Assembly (NCBI GenBank): GCA_033813475.1
Contig: JAPXRP010000215.1
Coordinates: forward strand, 1 to 6,875
Direction: 5' to 3'
Origin: JAAYBR01 sp033813475
GTDB lineage: Bacteria; Hydrogenedentota; Hydrogenedentia; Hydrogenedentales; CAITNO01
DNA length: 6,875 nt
Shown here: one piece after another, positions 1-6,690 of the stretch
Position numbering within the stretch: the first letter of the stretch is position 1
How the letters are laid out: every line of letters starts with the position of its first letter
The notes under the pieces: model-generated
Databases searched by the model: none
Told to the model about the DNA's origin: nothing
What the model saw: only the letters and a program-made list of their open reading frames with translations
Program-made: the position numbers and the translations under genes

Positions 1-160
1 GTCTATAACAATACAAGATGACGCGGAGTCTGCCCGGCCGTGGTGCGGATGGGCGGACGTTTGAAATAGTGAAAATAGGCGGAAATGGATGCCGGTTTCC
101 CCCCTCCGGGTGCGGTGTGCCGCGAAAGGGGCGGGGGAGGTGTTTCCGGTCCGTGTGTCC

Positions 161-183
161 GCCGGTAGTCTGTTGACACCGGC
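161..183 (+). promoter_or_regulatory. Bulged hairpin overlapping a TTGACA hexamer
   Basis: GCCGGT (161-166) pairs perfectly with ACCGGC (178-183). Inside it, GTC (168-170) pairs with GAC (175-177), leaving a single bulged A and a TGTT loop. The 3' half contains TTGACA (173-178). As DNA this could be an operator-like inverted repeat on a -35 element; as RNA it would be a small stem-loop in the protease leader. No matching -10 box is visible, so the role is inference. Confidence 0.3.
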
Positions 184-207
184 CGGCGGGGTCTCCGCAA
201 CGATGCG

Positions 208-231
208 GCTGCCCCGCAGGAGCGGGGCAGC
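208..231 (+). promoter_or_regulatory. Perfect 10-bp leader hairpin
   Basis: GCTGCCCCGC (208-217) and GCGGGGCAGC (222-231) are perfect reverse complements around the four-base loop AGGA. It lies 60 bases before the protease start codon. No T-tract follows on either strand, so it is not a classical intrinsic terminator. It may be a stabilising or regulatory element of the 5' untranslated region; its function is unknown. Confidence 0.4.
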
Positions 232-275
232 GAGTTGGCAAGGCGGGGCCGCCGGGCGGCTTCGGTGATTCCGTC

Positions 276-282
276 AAAGGAG
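276..282 (+). promoter_or_regulatory. Shine-Dalgarno site of the protease gene
   Basis: AAAGGAG sits 8 bases before the ATG at 291, a near-ideal sequence and distance. It fixes the start codon immediately before the signal peptide. Confidence 0.85.
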
Positions 283-290
283 ACAGGCGT

Positions 291-3200
291 ATGCGCGCAC
301 AAACAGCGGCGGGCTGGATGCGGAACTGGGCTGTGGTCGCGGCGGCGGTGTTTGCCGCGGGATTTGCCCAGGCGCAGGCCACCGACCAGGACATTGCCGG
401 GGTGCTTGAATCCATGCGGGCCCCCGCAGCCGCGGAGCTTCCCGTCGTGCACCGCGACGACACGGGCTATCTCCACTTCCTGTCCGCGCCGGGGGGCGGG
501 CAGTTTGCCGTGCCCGGCGGCGGGGCCAAGAGCGGCGGGGCGGCGGCCGCCGCGCGCGCCTATGTGGACGCCCACAAGGGGGCCTTCGGCCTCCTTTCCC
601 CCAACGGGGACCTGCGCGTCAAGCGGACGAAGGACCGCGCCAACGGCGCGGTGGTGCGCTTTTCCCAGACCCACGCCGGGCTGCCCGTGATCGGGGCGGA
701 GATGGTGGTGCGCCTGACCGCCGACGGCGGGGTGGCGACGGTGCTGAACGACATCATGAAAGACGCCTCGGCGCTGGACGCGGACCTCTCCCTCCTGGTG
801 CCCGGCCTCACGCCGGAGCAGGCGAAAGCCGCCGCGCTGCGCGCCGAATGCGCCCTTTCCCAGACGGAGAAGAATGTGTACACCGTCGGGGACGTTCCCC
901 TGCTGGCGGTGTTCTCCCCGCCGGTGTTCGGCATGAAGGGGGCGCCCGTGCTGGTGTACGAGGTGCGGCTGGAGGACAAGACGCGCGCCCATGCCTCCGT
1001 GGCGGTGAGCGTGGACGCCAAGAGCGGGGAGATGGTTTTCCGCAGGGGCCTCGGCGCCTCGGCGATCAGCCGCGAGATCTACGATGCCCAGGGAAAGCTC
1101 GACCCGCTGGCCAGCCCGGAGCTTGTGCGAGAGGAGGGGGACGACCCCACGGGCGACAAGTACGCCGACGCGCTGTACGACTACTTCGGCGACACCTACA
1201 ACTGGTACAAGGACAATTTCGGGCGCGACAGCTACGACGACAACGGCGCCATGCTGAAGGGCTACGTCAACTGCCCGATGTTCAACGCCTACTGGGACCC
1301 GTCGGAAGAGATCATGGTGTTTGACAACCGCCTGCTCGCCGACGACGTGGCGGCGCACGAGCTGACCCACGCGGTGACGGACGCCGAGGTGAACTTCACT
1401 TATTTCGGCTTCTCCGGCGCGCTTTCCGAAATGTACTCCGACTGGGGCGGCGAGTTCGTGGACCTCTCCAACGGCCGGGGCAACGACAGCCCGGAGCTGC
1501 GCTGGTGGATCGGCGAGGACATGGAGCTGCTGATTCCCGATTCCCGGGGACGGGACCGCAGCGATCCGATCACGGAATACCCGGGACTGCGCTACATGAA
1601 GGACCCGACGGTCTTCTCCGACCCGGACCGCCTTGGCAGCCCCTACCTGAAGAACCCCTTCTCCATGTCGGACCTGGGCGGGGTGCACAGCAACAACGGC
1701 ATCGGCAACAAGCTCATCTATCTGCTGACGGACGGCGACACGTTTAACGGGGAGACGGTGGCCGGCCTGGGCGAAGAGGCCGTCGGCCAGCTGTTTTACG
1801 CCGCCATGGACGAGCTTTCCGCGTCGGCCGACTACTACGACCTGTATTTCGCCCTCGGCTCCGCGGCCAACGACCTGGGCGTTTCCTTCGAGGACAAGCT
1901 CAACATCGCCGCGGCGGCGCGGGCCGTTGAGATCGTGCCCCCCGCGCTGGCCCTGCTGGGGCTGCGGGATTTCCGCGCCGTGTCCGCGGTGGACGGCGAC
2001 GGCCAGACCGCCGTCGCCCTGACCTGGAGCAACCCCGCGGAGGAGGACCTGTCCAACCTCACCCTTCTCCGGAATGTGGGCCGGTTTGCCCAGCGCATCG
2101 GCGAGGGGACCATTCTGCCCGTGCCCCGGGGGGAGGACAAATACCTCGACCGCGCCGTGGAGGCGGGCGTGGAGTACTACTACACGCTGATCGCGGACGT
2201 CACCCAGAGTTTCCCCCAGATCGCCTACGCCCGCGTGGTGGCGGGCGCTCCGGCGCCCAGCGTGCTCAGCCAGCCCTTCGGCTATGACCCGGTCCTCGGC
2301 GAGTCCGACCCGATGGACCTTTCCTTCTCGCAGCTCACCTTCACCCCCGTTGGGTCGCCCTCGGGCGGCGTTTCGGGCGACATGCCCGGGATCGGCTACT
2401 CGAACTACGAGGGCACTTTCCGCCGGAACGTGTATGCCCTTCCGGTGGCCCGCGCGGACGCCGAAGGCGGGGCCTACCGCCTCACCTTCACGGACGACAA
2501 CGCGGTGGCCCTGGTCGGGGGCGACGTGCCCTTCCCGTACTTCGGCAAACGGTATCTGCGCATGTACATCGGCGCGAACGGGTACATTTCCTTCGCGGAC
2601 GTGACGCCGGTTCCCGAGCTGAACTTCCCCAGCCTCGCCGCGCATTTCGCCATTCCGCGCATTTCCTTCATGTTCAACGATTTCTCGCCCAGCATGGGCG
2701 GCGCCGCCTGGTTCAGGAACCTTTCCGACAGAATGGTCCTGACCTTCGAGGACATGCCCTCCTGGCCGGACTCCGTCCCGACCAACACGGTGGGGCGCAC
2801 GACGGTCCAGGTGGAGCTGTTCCACAGCGGGCAGATTCGCTTCACCTATCTCGGCGTGGGCGCCCTTGACGCGCTTGTGGGCCTTTCAGACGGCGCCGGT
2901 TTCCCGCGCGATCCGTCCGAAGCCTTCCCCGGCGAGGGGCTCCAGCAGGCCTACACCGTTCCCGACCTGAGCGCGCTGCCGGCGGCGCAGACGCTTTTGT
3001 CCTTCCTGCCCGCGCCCCCGGTCTATGCGGCCGTCGGCGAGCAGATCGTTTTCGACATGGCGGTCCAGCGTCCGGCCGGTCTTGCCGGCATTCCGGTGCT
3101 TTTCGGGGAGTGGAACGGCCCGGGCCCGGTGCCCTTTGCCGATCTGGGGAACGGCGCCGGCCGGTTTTCCTGGACGCCGCAGCCCGACCAGAAGGGGTTG

Positions 3201-4052
3201 TTCACTTTCCGGGCGCGGGCGCGCCTGGACGGCCAGCAGGCCTTCCAGGACGTGAGCATCTATGTGGGGCGCTCCTTTGCGCGGCCGTCGGCGGCCGAGT
3301 TGGCGGTGTCGGCGGACACTCCCTTTGAGAACCCGACACAGAGCCGGGTGGTTCCCCTGGGCAGGGCGCTCACGGCGTCGTATGCATACGCCCATCCCGA
3401 GCAGGAAGCCGACCCGGAGTACTACGCCGAGGGCGACTCCGTGATCTACTGGTTCCGCAACGGCCAGGTGGTCATTTCGCTCATCGGGCGCGCCGTGGTG
3501 CCGTCCAACGCGCCGCGCGCCAGCGACCGCTGGTGGTTCGGCGTGGTTCCCGTCACCCGGTCGGGCATCGTGGGCGACATGGTCATATCCCCCGTGGTCA
3601 CCATTGCCGGGTTCCCGGTCATCACCTCCGTCACGCCGCCTTACGGCCTGACCCTGGGCGGTGACCGCGTCACCCTGCTGGGCGAGCGCCTCAGCGGCGT
3701 CAGCAGGGTCACCTTCGGCGGCGTGGCCGGGTCGAACATCACCGTCATCAGCGACGGCGAGCTGCGGGTGACCAGCCCGCTGCACGCCGCCGGGGTCGTG
3801 GACGTGGTGGCGGAGTCTGTTGACGGCGTGGGTCTGGCCGCGGGCGCGTTCCGGTTCATCGGCGACGCCTCGGGCGTTCCCGTGACCGATGTGAACAAGG
3901 ACGGGAAGGTGGACGCGGCGGACGTTCAGCTGGTGACGGCCGACGTGCTGCGGCGGAGCACCAAGTCCGTCTGGGTGACCGACGTGAACAACGACGGCCA
4001 GGTCAACACGCAGGACGTGCAGCTGGTGGTGAACTCCGCGCTCCTGCGGTAG
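291..4052 (+). CDS. Secreted multidomain thermolysin-family (M4) zinc metalloprotease with C-terminal dockerin
   Basis: This gene encodes an extracellular zinc endopeptidase of 1,253 residues, far longer than a typical thermolysin precursor (about 550). A signal peptide (residues 1-28 or 1-30, cleavage after AQA) is followed by an FTP/PepSY-type propeptide (about 50-250). In the M4 catalytic domain (about 258-550), HELTH at 356-360 gives zinc ligands H356 and H360 and the catalytic E357. E380 in GALSE is the third ligand, and D461/H466 in DLGGVH match the thermolysin D226/H231 pair. N332-W335 and R434 also match substrate-site positions, so it should be active. Downstream are a fibronectin-III-like module (about 552-650), a beta-rich domain (about 700-890), an Ig-like module (about 905-992), a segment I cannot classify (about 995-1105), an IPT/TIG domain (about 1108-1190) and a dockerin-like pair of calcium loops (1200-1211 and 1231-1242). 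The gene is monocistronic, ending at its own terminator. Substrate and anchoring partner are unknown. Confidence 0.93.
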   Translation: MRAQTAAGWMRNWAVVAAAVFAAGFAQAQATDQDIAGVLESMRAPAAAELPVVHRDDTGYLHFLSAPGGGQFAVPGGGAKSGGAAAAARAYVDAHKGAFGLLSPNGDLRVKRTKDRANGAVVRFSQTHAGLPVIGAEMVVRLTADGGVATVLNDIMKDASALDADLSLLVPGLTPEQAKAAALRAECALSQTEKNVYTVGDVPLLAVFSPPVFGMKGAPVLVYEVRLEDKTRAHASVAVSVDAKSGEMVFRRGLGASAISREIYDAQGKLDPLASPELVREEGDDPTGDKYADALYDYFGDTYNWYKDNFGRDSYDDNGAMLKGYVNCPMFNAYWDPSEEIMVFDNRLLADDVAAHELTHAVTDAEVNFTYFGFSGALSEMYSDWGGEFVDLSNGRGNDSPELRWWIGEDMELLIPDSRGRDRSDPITEYPGLRYMKDPTVFSDPDRLGSPYLKNPFSMSDLGGVHSNNGIGNKLIYLLTDGDTFNGETVAGLGEEAVGQLFYAAMDELSASADYYDLYFALGSAANDLGVSFEDKLNIAAAARAVEIVPPALALLGLRDFRAVSAVDGDGQTAVALTWSNPAEEDLSNLTLLRNVGRFAQRIGEGTILPVPRGEDKYLDRAVEAGVEYYYTLIADVTQSFPQIAYARVVAGAPAPSVLSQPFGYDPVLGESDPMDLSFSQLTFTPVGSPSGGVSGDMPGIGYSNYEGTFRRNVYALPVARADAEGGAYRLTFTDDNAVALVGGDVPFPYFGKRYLRMYIGANGYISFADVTPVPELNFPSLAAHFAIPRISFMFNDFSPSMGGAAWFRNLSDRMVLTFEDMPSWPDSVPTNTVGRTTVQVELFHSGQIRFTYLGVGALDALVGLSDGAGFPRDPSEAFPGEGLQQAYTVPDLSALPAAQTLLSFLPAPPVYAAVGEQIVFDMAVQRPAGLAGIPVLFGEWNGPGPVPFADLGNGAGRFSWTPQPDQKGLFTFRARARLDGQQAFQDVSIYVGRSFARPSAAELAVSADTPFENPTQSRVVPLGRALTASYAYAHPEQEADPEYYAEGDSVIYWFRNGQVVISLIGRAVVPSNAPRASDRWWFGVVPVTRSGIVGDMVISPVVTIAGFPVITSVTPPYGLTLGGDRVTLLGERLSGVSRVTFGGVAGSNITVISDGELRVTSPLHAAGVVDVVAESVDGVGLAAGAFRFIGDASGVPVTDVNKDGKVDAADVQLVTADVLRRSTKSVWVTDVNNDGQVNTQDVQLVVNSALLR
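3888..4049 (+). other. Type I dockerin-like duplicated calcium-loop segment of the protease
   Basis: Residues 1200-1253 contain two EF-hand-like loops. The first has D1200, N1202, D1204 and D1211; the second has D1231, N1233, D1235 and D1242. Each is followed by a nearly identical helix start, DVQLV (1211-1215 and 1242-1246), giving the internal two-fold symmetry expected of dockerins. In cellulosomes dockerins bind cohesins. Outside cellulosome-forming clostridia they also occur on diverse secreted proteins whose partners are mostly unknown. No cohesin is present in this window. Confidence 0.8.
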
Positions 4053-4074
4053 GCGCGGCGGCAAGGACAGTCAC

Positions 4075-4116
4075 GCGGGCCCGTGTCCCCCCGGGGGGCG
4101 GGTCCGCCTTTTTTTT
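4075..4116 (+). terminator. Rho-independent terminator of the protease gene
   Basis: A nine-pair stem (4075-4083 with 4099-4107, one G-T wobble) is topped by a TGT bulge and a C-run/G-run pairing (4087-4090 with 4095-4098). It is followed by eight T residues at 4109-4116. It begins 22 bases after the protease stop codon. Read on the - strand the hairpin has no following T-tract, so it should act on the + strand only. The last T is also the first base of the convergent gene's stop codon. Confidence 0.85.
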
Positions 4117-4820
4117 CACTGCGGGGGGAAGAGCGCCCTTTCCAGGGAGGCCGTGTCCAGGCCGGTGAAGTCAGGGGACTTGACCAGGGCCTTTTCCGCA
4201 TAGGGCAGGCTCACGGGGTTTGCCCCGCCCAGGATGGCGACAAAGGGCATGCCCGCGGCCTCCGCCGCGAGAAACCCCGAATAACTGTCCTCGAAAACCA
4301 CGCAGGAGGCCGGCGAAAGCCCCAGCCCCGCTGCGGCGGCCAGGAAGAGGTCCGGGGCGGGTTTTCCCGGCAGTCCGGCGTCGGGGGTGATCACGACGGG
4401 GAACAGGTCTTTCACCCCCAGACTTTCCAGCACGAGCCGTGCGTTGGGCTCCGGCGCATTGGAGGCGACGGCGCAGGGAATCCCCGCCCCCCGCAACAGC
4501 TCCAGAAACGGCAGGAGGCCGGGCATGGGCCTCACTTGCGGCCCGTAGAGTTCCCGGTAGATGCCCTCCTTTTCCCTGGCGAAGTCGTTTCCGAGGTCTC
4601 CGCGCCCGAAATTGCGGCGCATGTTCTCCATGATGACCGAGTTGTCCTTGGAGTGGATGTGGTTCCGGTAATACTCCGCGTCGAGGGGCAGCCCCCTCCG
4701 CGCGCCGAGCTCGATCCAGGCGGCCTGGTGGAAGGCGTGGTTGTCCACCATCGTGCCGTCCACGTCGAAAATGGCGCCCCAGGCGGGGCGGCCGGTTTCT
4801 TTGGGAAGCGTCTTGGGCAT
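4116..4820 (-). CDS. HAD-superfamily hydrolase, beta-phosphoglucomutase-like
   Basis: This 234-residue cytoplasmic protein is the usual length for the subgroup I HAD phosphatases/phosphomutases. Motif I is DVDGT, with nucleophile D19 and acid/base D21. Motif II is S120-N121, motif III is K153 in GKPAPD, and motif IV is E177-D178 in FEDS, so the core catalytic residues are complete. A helical cap domain occupies about residues 25-95. The ATG at 4820 is chosen because GGAAGGA lies 5 bases upstream and motif I falls where the family expects it. The frame stays open further upstream through mcsB, but that part has no family similarity. The family hydrolyses or isomerises small sugar or other organic phosphates; motifs alone do not separate beta-phosphoglucomutase from 2-deoxyglucose-6-phosphate- or phosphoglycolate-type phosphatases. 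It starts 44 bases after the mcsB-like gene and is probably the last gene of that operon. Confidence 0.88.
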   Translation of the reverse strand: MPKTLPKETGRPAWGAIFDVDGTMVDNHAFHQAAWIELGARRGLPLDAEYYRNHIHSKDNSVIMENMRRNFGRGDLGNDFAREKEGIYRELYGPQVRPMPGLLPFLELLRGAGIPCAVASNAPEPNARLVLESLGVKDLFPVVITPDAGLPGKPAPDLFLAAAAGLGLSPASCVVFEDSYSGFLAAEAAGMPFVAILGGANPVSLPYAEKALVKSPDFTGLDTASLERALFPPQ

Positions 4821-4864
4821 GGAAATCCTTCCGGTTCGCGGGGAATGGTGTTGCCGGTTTCGGC

Positions 4865-6031
4865 CTATTCTGCAAGAAGCTCCTGGAAATACCGCGCCCG
4901 GGCCGCCGCCACGGACAGGGCGGCGCGTTCGGCGCCCCGCGCCAGGCACAGGTGCGCCGCCTGCGTCTCCGCCAGGGCGCGCGTCATGCGGCCGGGCGGC
5001 GGGCCGGGGATCAGCTCCAGCGCGCGCCCCACGCGCAGCGTGGAAAGCAGGGCGAGCCCCTCGCGGAACCCCAGCAGGCGCGCGCCGCGCGCCAGCGCCA
5101 GGGCGCGCGCGACGCGGTCCTCCATGCGCTCCCGGTCCCGCGCCAGGGTCTGGCGGGCCTGCTCCTCCAGTCCGGCGGCCTGCCGTGCCGCGTGGCCCAC
5201 CCGCAGGACCAGCTCCTCCTCCGGAACCCCCAGCGCGTCGGTGTTGTGCAGGACATACAGGTCGCCGGGAGCCGCCGTTCCCGGGGCCGCGCGCACGCCG
5301 TCCTCCGTGGAAAGCAGGCACTGGGCGTGCATTGGCTCGATTTCCGCCGCCGTCAGGCAGAGCGGGCCGCCCCCGGCGCGGAGCGCCGCCCCCTGCTCCG
5401 GGGGGTTGCCCGGGGCGGCGGGGGCCAGGGCGAGGCGGCGCGCAAGCAGTTCCCGGGCGAGCGCGCCGATCTCGTCGCGGGCGGCCAGCGCGGGAAGATG
5501 AAGGAGCGCCCCCGCCCGCAGTCCCGTTCCGGCCATGTCCAGGCGCGCGGTGAGGAAGCCCAGCCGGTCGTCGCACGCGTAGTTGAGCACGGCGGCCAGG
5601 GTGTCGTCCGCGCGGCTGACCCGCGCCCAGGCGTCCTCCAGGCGGTTGCCCGGGGCGGTGGCGCGCAGCAGCAGGTGGTCGCCCGCGTTGGTGAAGACCG
5701 ACAGGTCCTGGGTTGCGGACAGGTGCAGGCGGCGCGCCCGGTCGGGCAGGGCGGTCCAGGAGGCCGTGGCCAGCCAGCGCTCCGCGAGGGCGGCGGTCTC
5801 CAGGGTGTCGGAAGTTTCCGGCGCCTCCTGGAGTTCGGCGAGGGCGCCCGCCGCGGCCGTGCGCACGCGCGCGGCCACCGCGCACAGCTCCCCCTCGTTG
5901 CACCGCGCGGGGAACACGAAATCGGAGAAGTTGCGCGCCAGGGTGCAGTGGCAGGCCAGCACGGCCCAGTCGCCGTCCTGTCCGTCCTCCGCCCAGGGGG
6001 GAGGGGTTCTTAAGAGGCTGCTGACGGGCAT
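4865..6031 (-). CDS. mcsB: McsB-like protein (ATP:guanido phosphotransferase family), probable pseudokinase
   Basis: At 388 residues this is slightly longer than canonical McsB (about 355-365). Landmarks of protein arginine kinase are visible: LARN at 31-34, F-P at 40-41, a D-H at 118-119, LGFLTA (157-162), GTGLRAG (168-174), LHLPAL (177-182), and a C-terminal segment (about 295-342) with MEDRV and LLSTLRVG resembling the McsB-specific domain. The active site appears destroyed. The SSRIR ATP-binding motif reads ACHCT (26-30), NEEDH reads NAGDH (115-119) without either glutamate, the active-site cysteine position is R163, and the RGxxGE motif near residue 205 is not recognisable. The frame is intact and codon use is like the neighbours, so it looks maintained rather than decayed. 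It starts 5 bases after the mcsA-like stop, with only a distant GGAG, suggesting translational coupling. It likely acts as a non-catalytic partner of McsA; that role is inference. Confidence 0.8.
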   Translation of the reverse strand: MPVSSLLRTPPPWAEDGQDGDWAVLACHCTLARNFSDFVFPARCNEGELCAVAARVRTAAAGALAELQEAPETSDTLETAALAERWLATASWTALPDRARRLHLSATQDLSVFTNAGDHLLLRATAPGNRLEDAWARVSRADDTLAAVLNYACDDRLGFLTARLDMAGTGLRAGALLHLPALAARDEIGALARELLARRLALAPAAPGNPPEQGAALRAGGGPLCLTAAEIEPMHAQCLLSTEDGVRAAPGTAAPGDLYVLHNTDALGVPEEELVLRVGHAARQAAGLEEQARQTLARDRERMEDRVARALALARGARLLGFREGLALLSTLRVGRALELIPGPPPGRMTRALAETQAAHLCLARGAERAALSVAAARARYFQELLAE

Positions 6032-6036
6032 GGTTT

Positions 6037-6555
6037 CTAGTCCAGCTCCCTTCCGGAGTGCCGCAGCGCCGTCTCCAGTCGTTTGATCTCGTCCCGGATC
6101 AGCGCGGCCTGCTCATAGTCCTCCAATACGAGCACGCTGCGCAGCAGGGTCCGCTTGTGCTGCAGCTGCGCGTGCAGCCGGGCGCGCCCGTCATCCACCC
6201 GGGGCGTCTTTCCCTGGTGCCGCATGCCCCGGTGGAGCCCCTCCAGCACCGACTCCACCTCCGCCCCGAAATGCCGGTAGCATGCCGGACACCCCACGAC
6301 CGCCGAGTCCAGCACCCGCGCCAGGGTGTCGCCGCAGGAGGGGCACGCGCGGCCCGCCCCGCCGCCGCGCGGCGGCGGGGTCGGGGCCGGGGGGTGAAGG
6401 GTCGGCCTGGACGGTCCCAGCGAGAAGGCGGAAGAGGCGTCCCGCTGGTACTTTTCCAGACACTCCGGGCAGAGGCTCTGATGGACGACCGTGCCGTCCA
6501 CGACCTCCGCGTACTTCACCGTTGCGGGGTTTCTGTGGCATTTCTGGCAGAGCAT
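6037..6555 (-). CDS. mcsA: McsA-like zinc-binding protein with C-terminal UVR motif
   Basis: This 172-residue protein has the McsA layout. A zinc knuckle of C3-C6 and C29-C32 is followed by a proline/glycine-rich linker (about 45-69) and a second cysteine set, C71-C74 and C89-C92. The family signature H-x-G-K-x-P appears at 113-118. A UVR (UvrB/UvrC) helical motif spans about 127-162, including the DYEQAALIRDEI core (146-157). In Bacillus, McsA binds and activates the arginine kinase McsB and helps deliver substrates to ClpC. The order mcsA then mcsB with a 5-base gap matches the classical operon, but ctsR and clpC are not in this window. The ATG at 6555 is preferred over the in-frame TTG at 6561, because GGAG (6565-6568) is 9 bases from the ATG and only 3 from the TTG. 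Confidence 0.88.
   Translation of the reverse strand: MLCQKCHRNPATVKYAEVVDGTVVHQSLCPECLEKYQRDASSAFSLGPSRPTLHPPAPTPPPRGGGAGRACPSCGDTLARVLDSAVVGCPACYRHFGAEVESVLEGLHRGMRHQGKTPRVDDGRARLHAQLQHKRTLLRSVLVLEDYEQAALIRDEIKRLETALRHSGRELD
6357..6380. repeat. 24-base perfect palindrome inside the mcsA linker
   Basis: CCCCGCCGCCGC (6357-6368) is immediately followed by its exact reverse complement (6369-6380). It encodes the PPPRGGG part of the linker between the two zinc-cysteine sets. The low-complexity proline and glycine codons explain much of it, but a 12-base exact match with no spacer could form a strong mRNA hairpin. Confidence 0.6.
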
Positions 6556-6564
6556 GCTCAAGGA

Positions 6565-6568
6565 CTCC
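6565..6568 (-). promoter_or_regulatory. Shine-Dalgarno site of mcsA
   Basis: On the - strand GGAG lies 9 bases before the ATG at 6555. It decides the start in favour of the ATG over the TTG six bases upstream. Confidence 0.7.
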
Positions 6569-6574
6569 TGCGTG

Positions 6575-6583
6575 AGTATAGCA
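6575..6583 (-). promoter_or_regulatory. Candidate extended -10 promoter of the mcsA-mcsB-HAD operon
   Basis: The - strand reads TGCTATACT, an extended -10 form (TG, one base, then a TATAAT-like hexamer with one mismatch). No clear -35 box is seen 16-18 bases upstream, which extended -10 promoters can tolerate. Transcription would start near 6568-6569, giving a very short leader that begins almost at the ribosome binding site, which weakens the call. Confidence 0.3.
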
Positions 6584-6690
6584 TTGCGGGCTCCAGAGGG
6601 GCACGATGGCCGGGCAATCGCACTAAGGCCCCCCGAGAAACGTCTGCGAGCGGCATGAACGTCTCTTGGTTATGTGATTCTGTCTTTCTT

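Larger units (their letters stand above)
1..290. other. Non-coding leader region upstream of the protease gene
   Basis: I see no supported gene here; frames that cross this stretch on the - strand run antisense through the protease gene and look like high-GC artefacts. The first 90 bases include AT-richer patches (TATAAC at 4-9, TTGAAA at 61-66) that could belong to a promoter, and TTGACA at 173-178 matches a -35 box exactly. None of these has a convincing partner at 16-18 bases, so no promoter is called. Three potential hairpins (161-183, 208-231 and a weaker 248-260) lie between TTGACA and the ribosome binding site. Confidence 0.6.

Noticed and set aside
173..204. Complete sigma-70 promoter starting with TTGACA at 173
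   Set aside because: The -35 match is exact, but no -10-like hexamer occurs at 16-18 bases; the best later sequence (AACGAT at 199-204) is poor and at 20 bases.
3..2825. A 940-codon open frame on the - strand, antisense to the protease
   Set aside because: It is opposite a gene with complete family motifs, its product is low-complexity (rich in V, G, H, R) with no recognisable domain, and long antisense frames are common in very GC-rich genes.
2886..4064. A 392-codon - strand open frame under the protease C-terminus
   Set aside because: It is antisense to the IPT/TIG and dockerin-coding region, has no domain signature and has biased composition; it is a shadow frame.
4083..5501. A 472-codon + strand frame, and another at 4952-6013
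   Set aside because: Both are antisense to the HAD and mcsB-like genes, which carry clear family motifs; the products are compositionally skewed with no domains.
4821..5903. Upstream extension of the HAD frame through mcsB, which would give a 595-residue fusion
   Set aside because: The extra part is a proline/glycine/arginine-rich translation of mcsB in another frame. The HAD gene has its own ribosome binding site and motif I close to the ATG at 4820.
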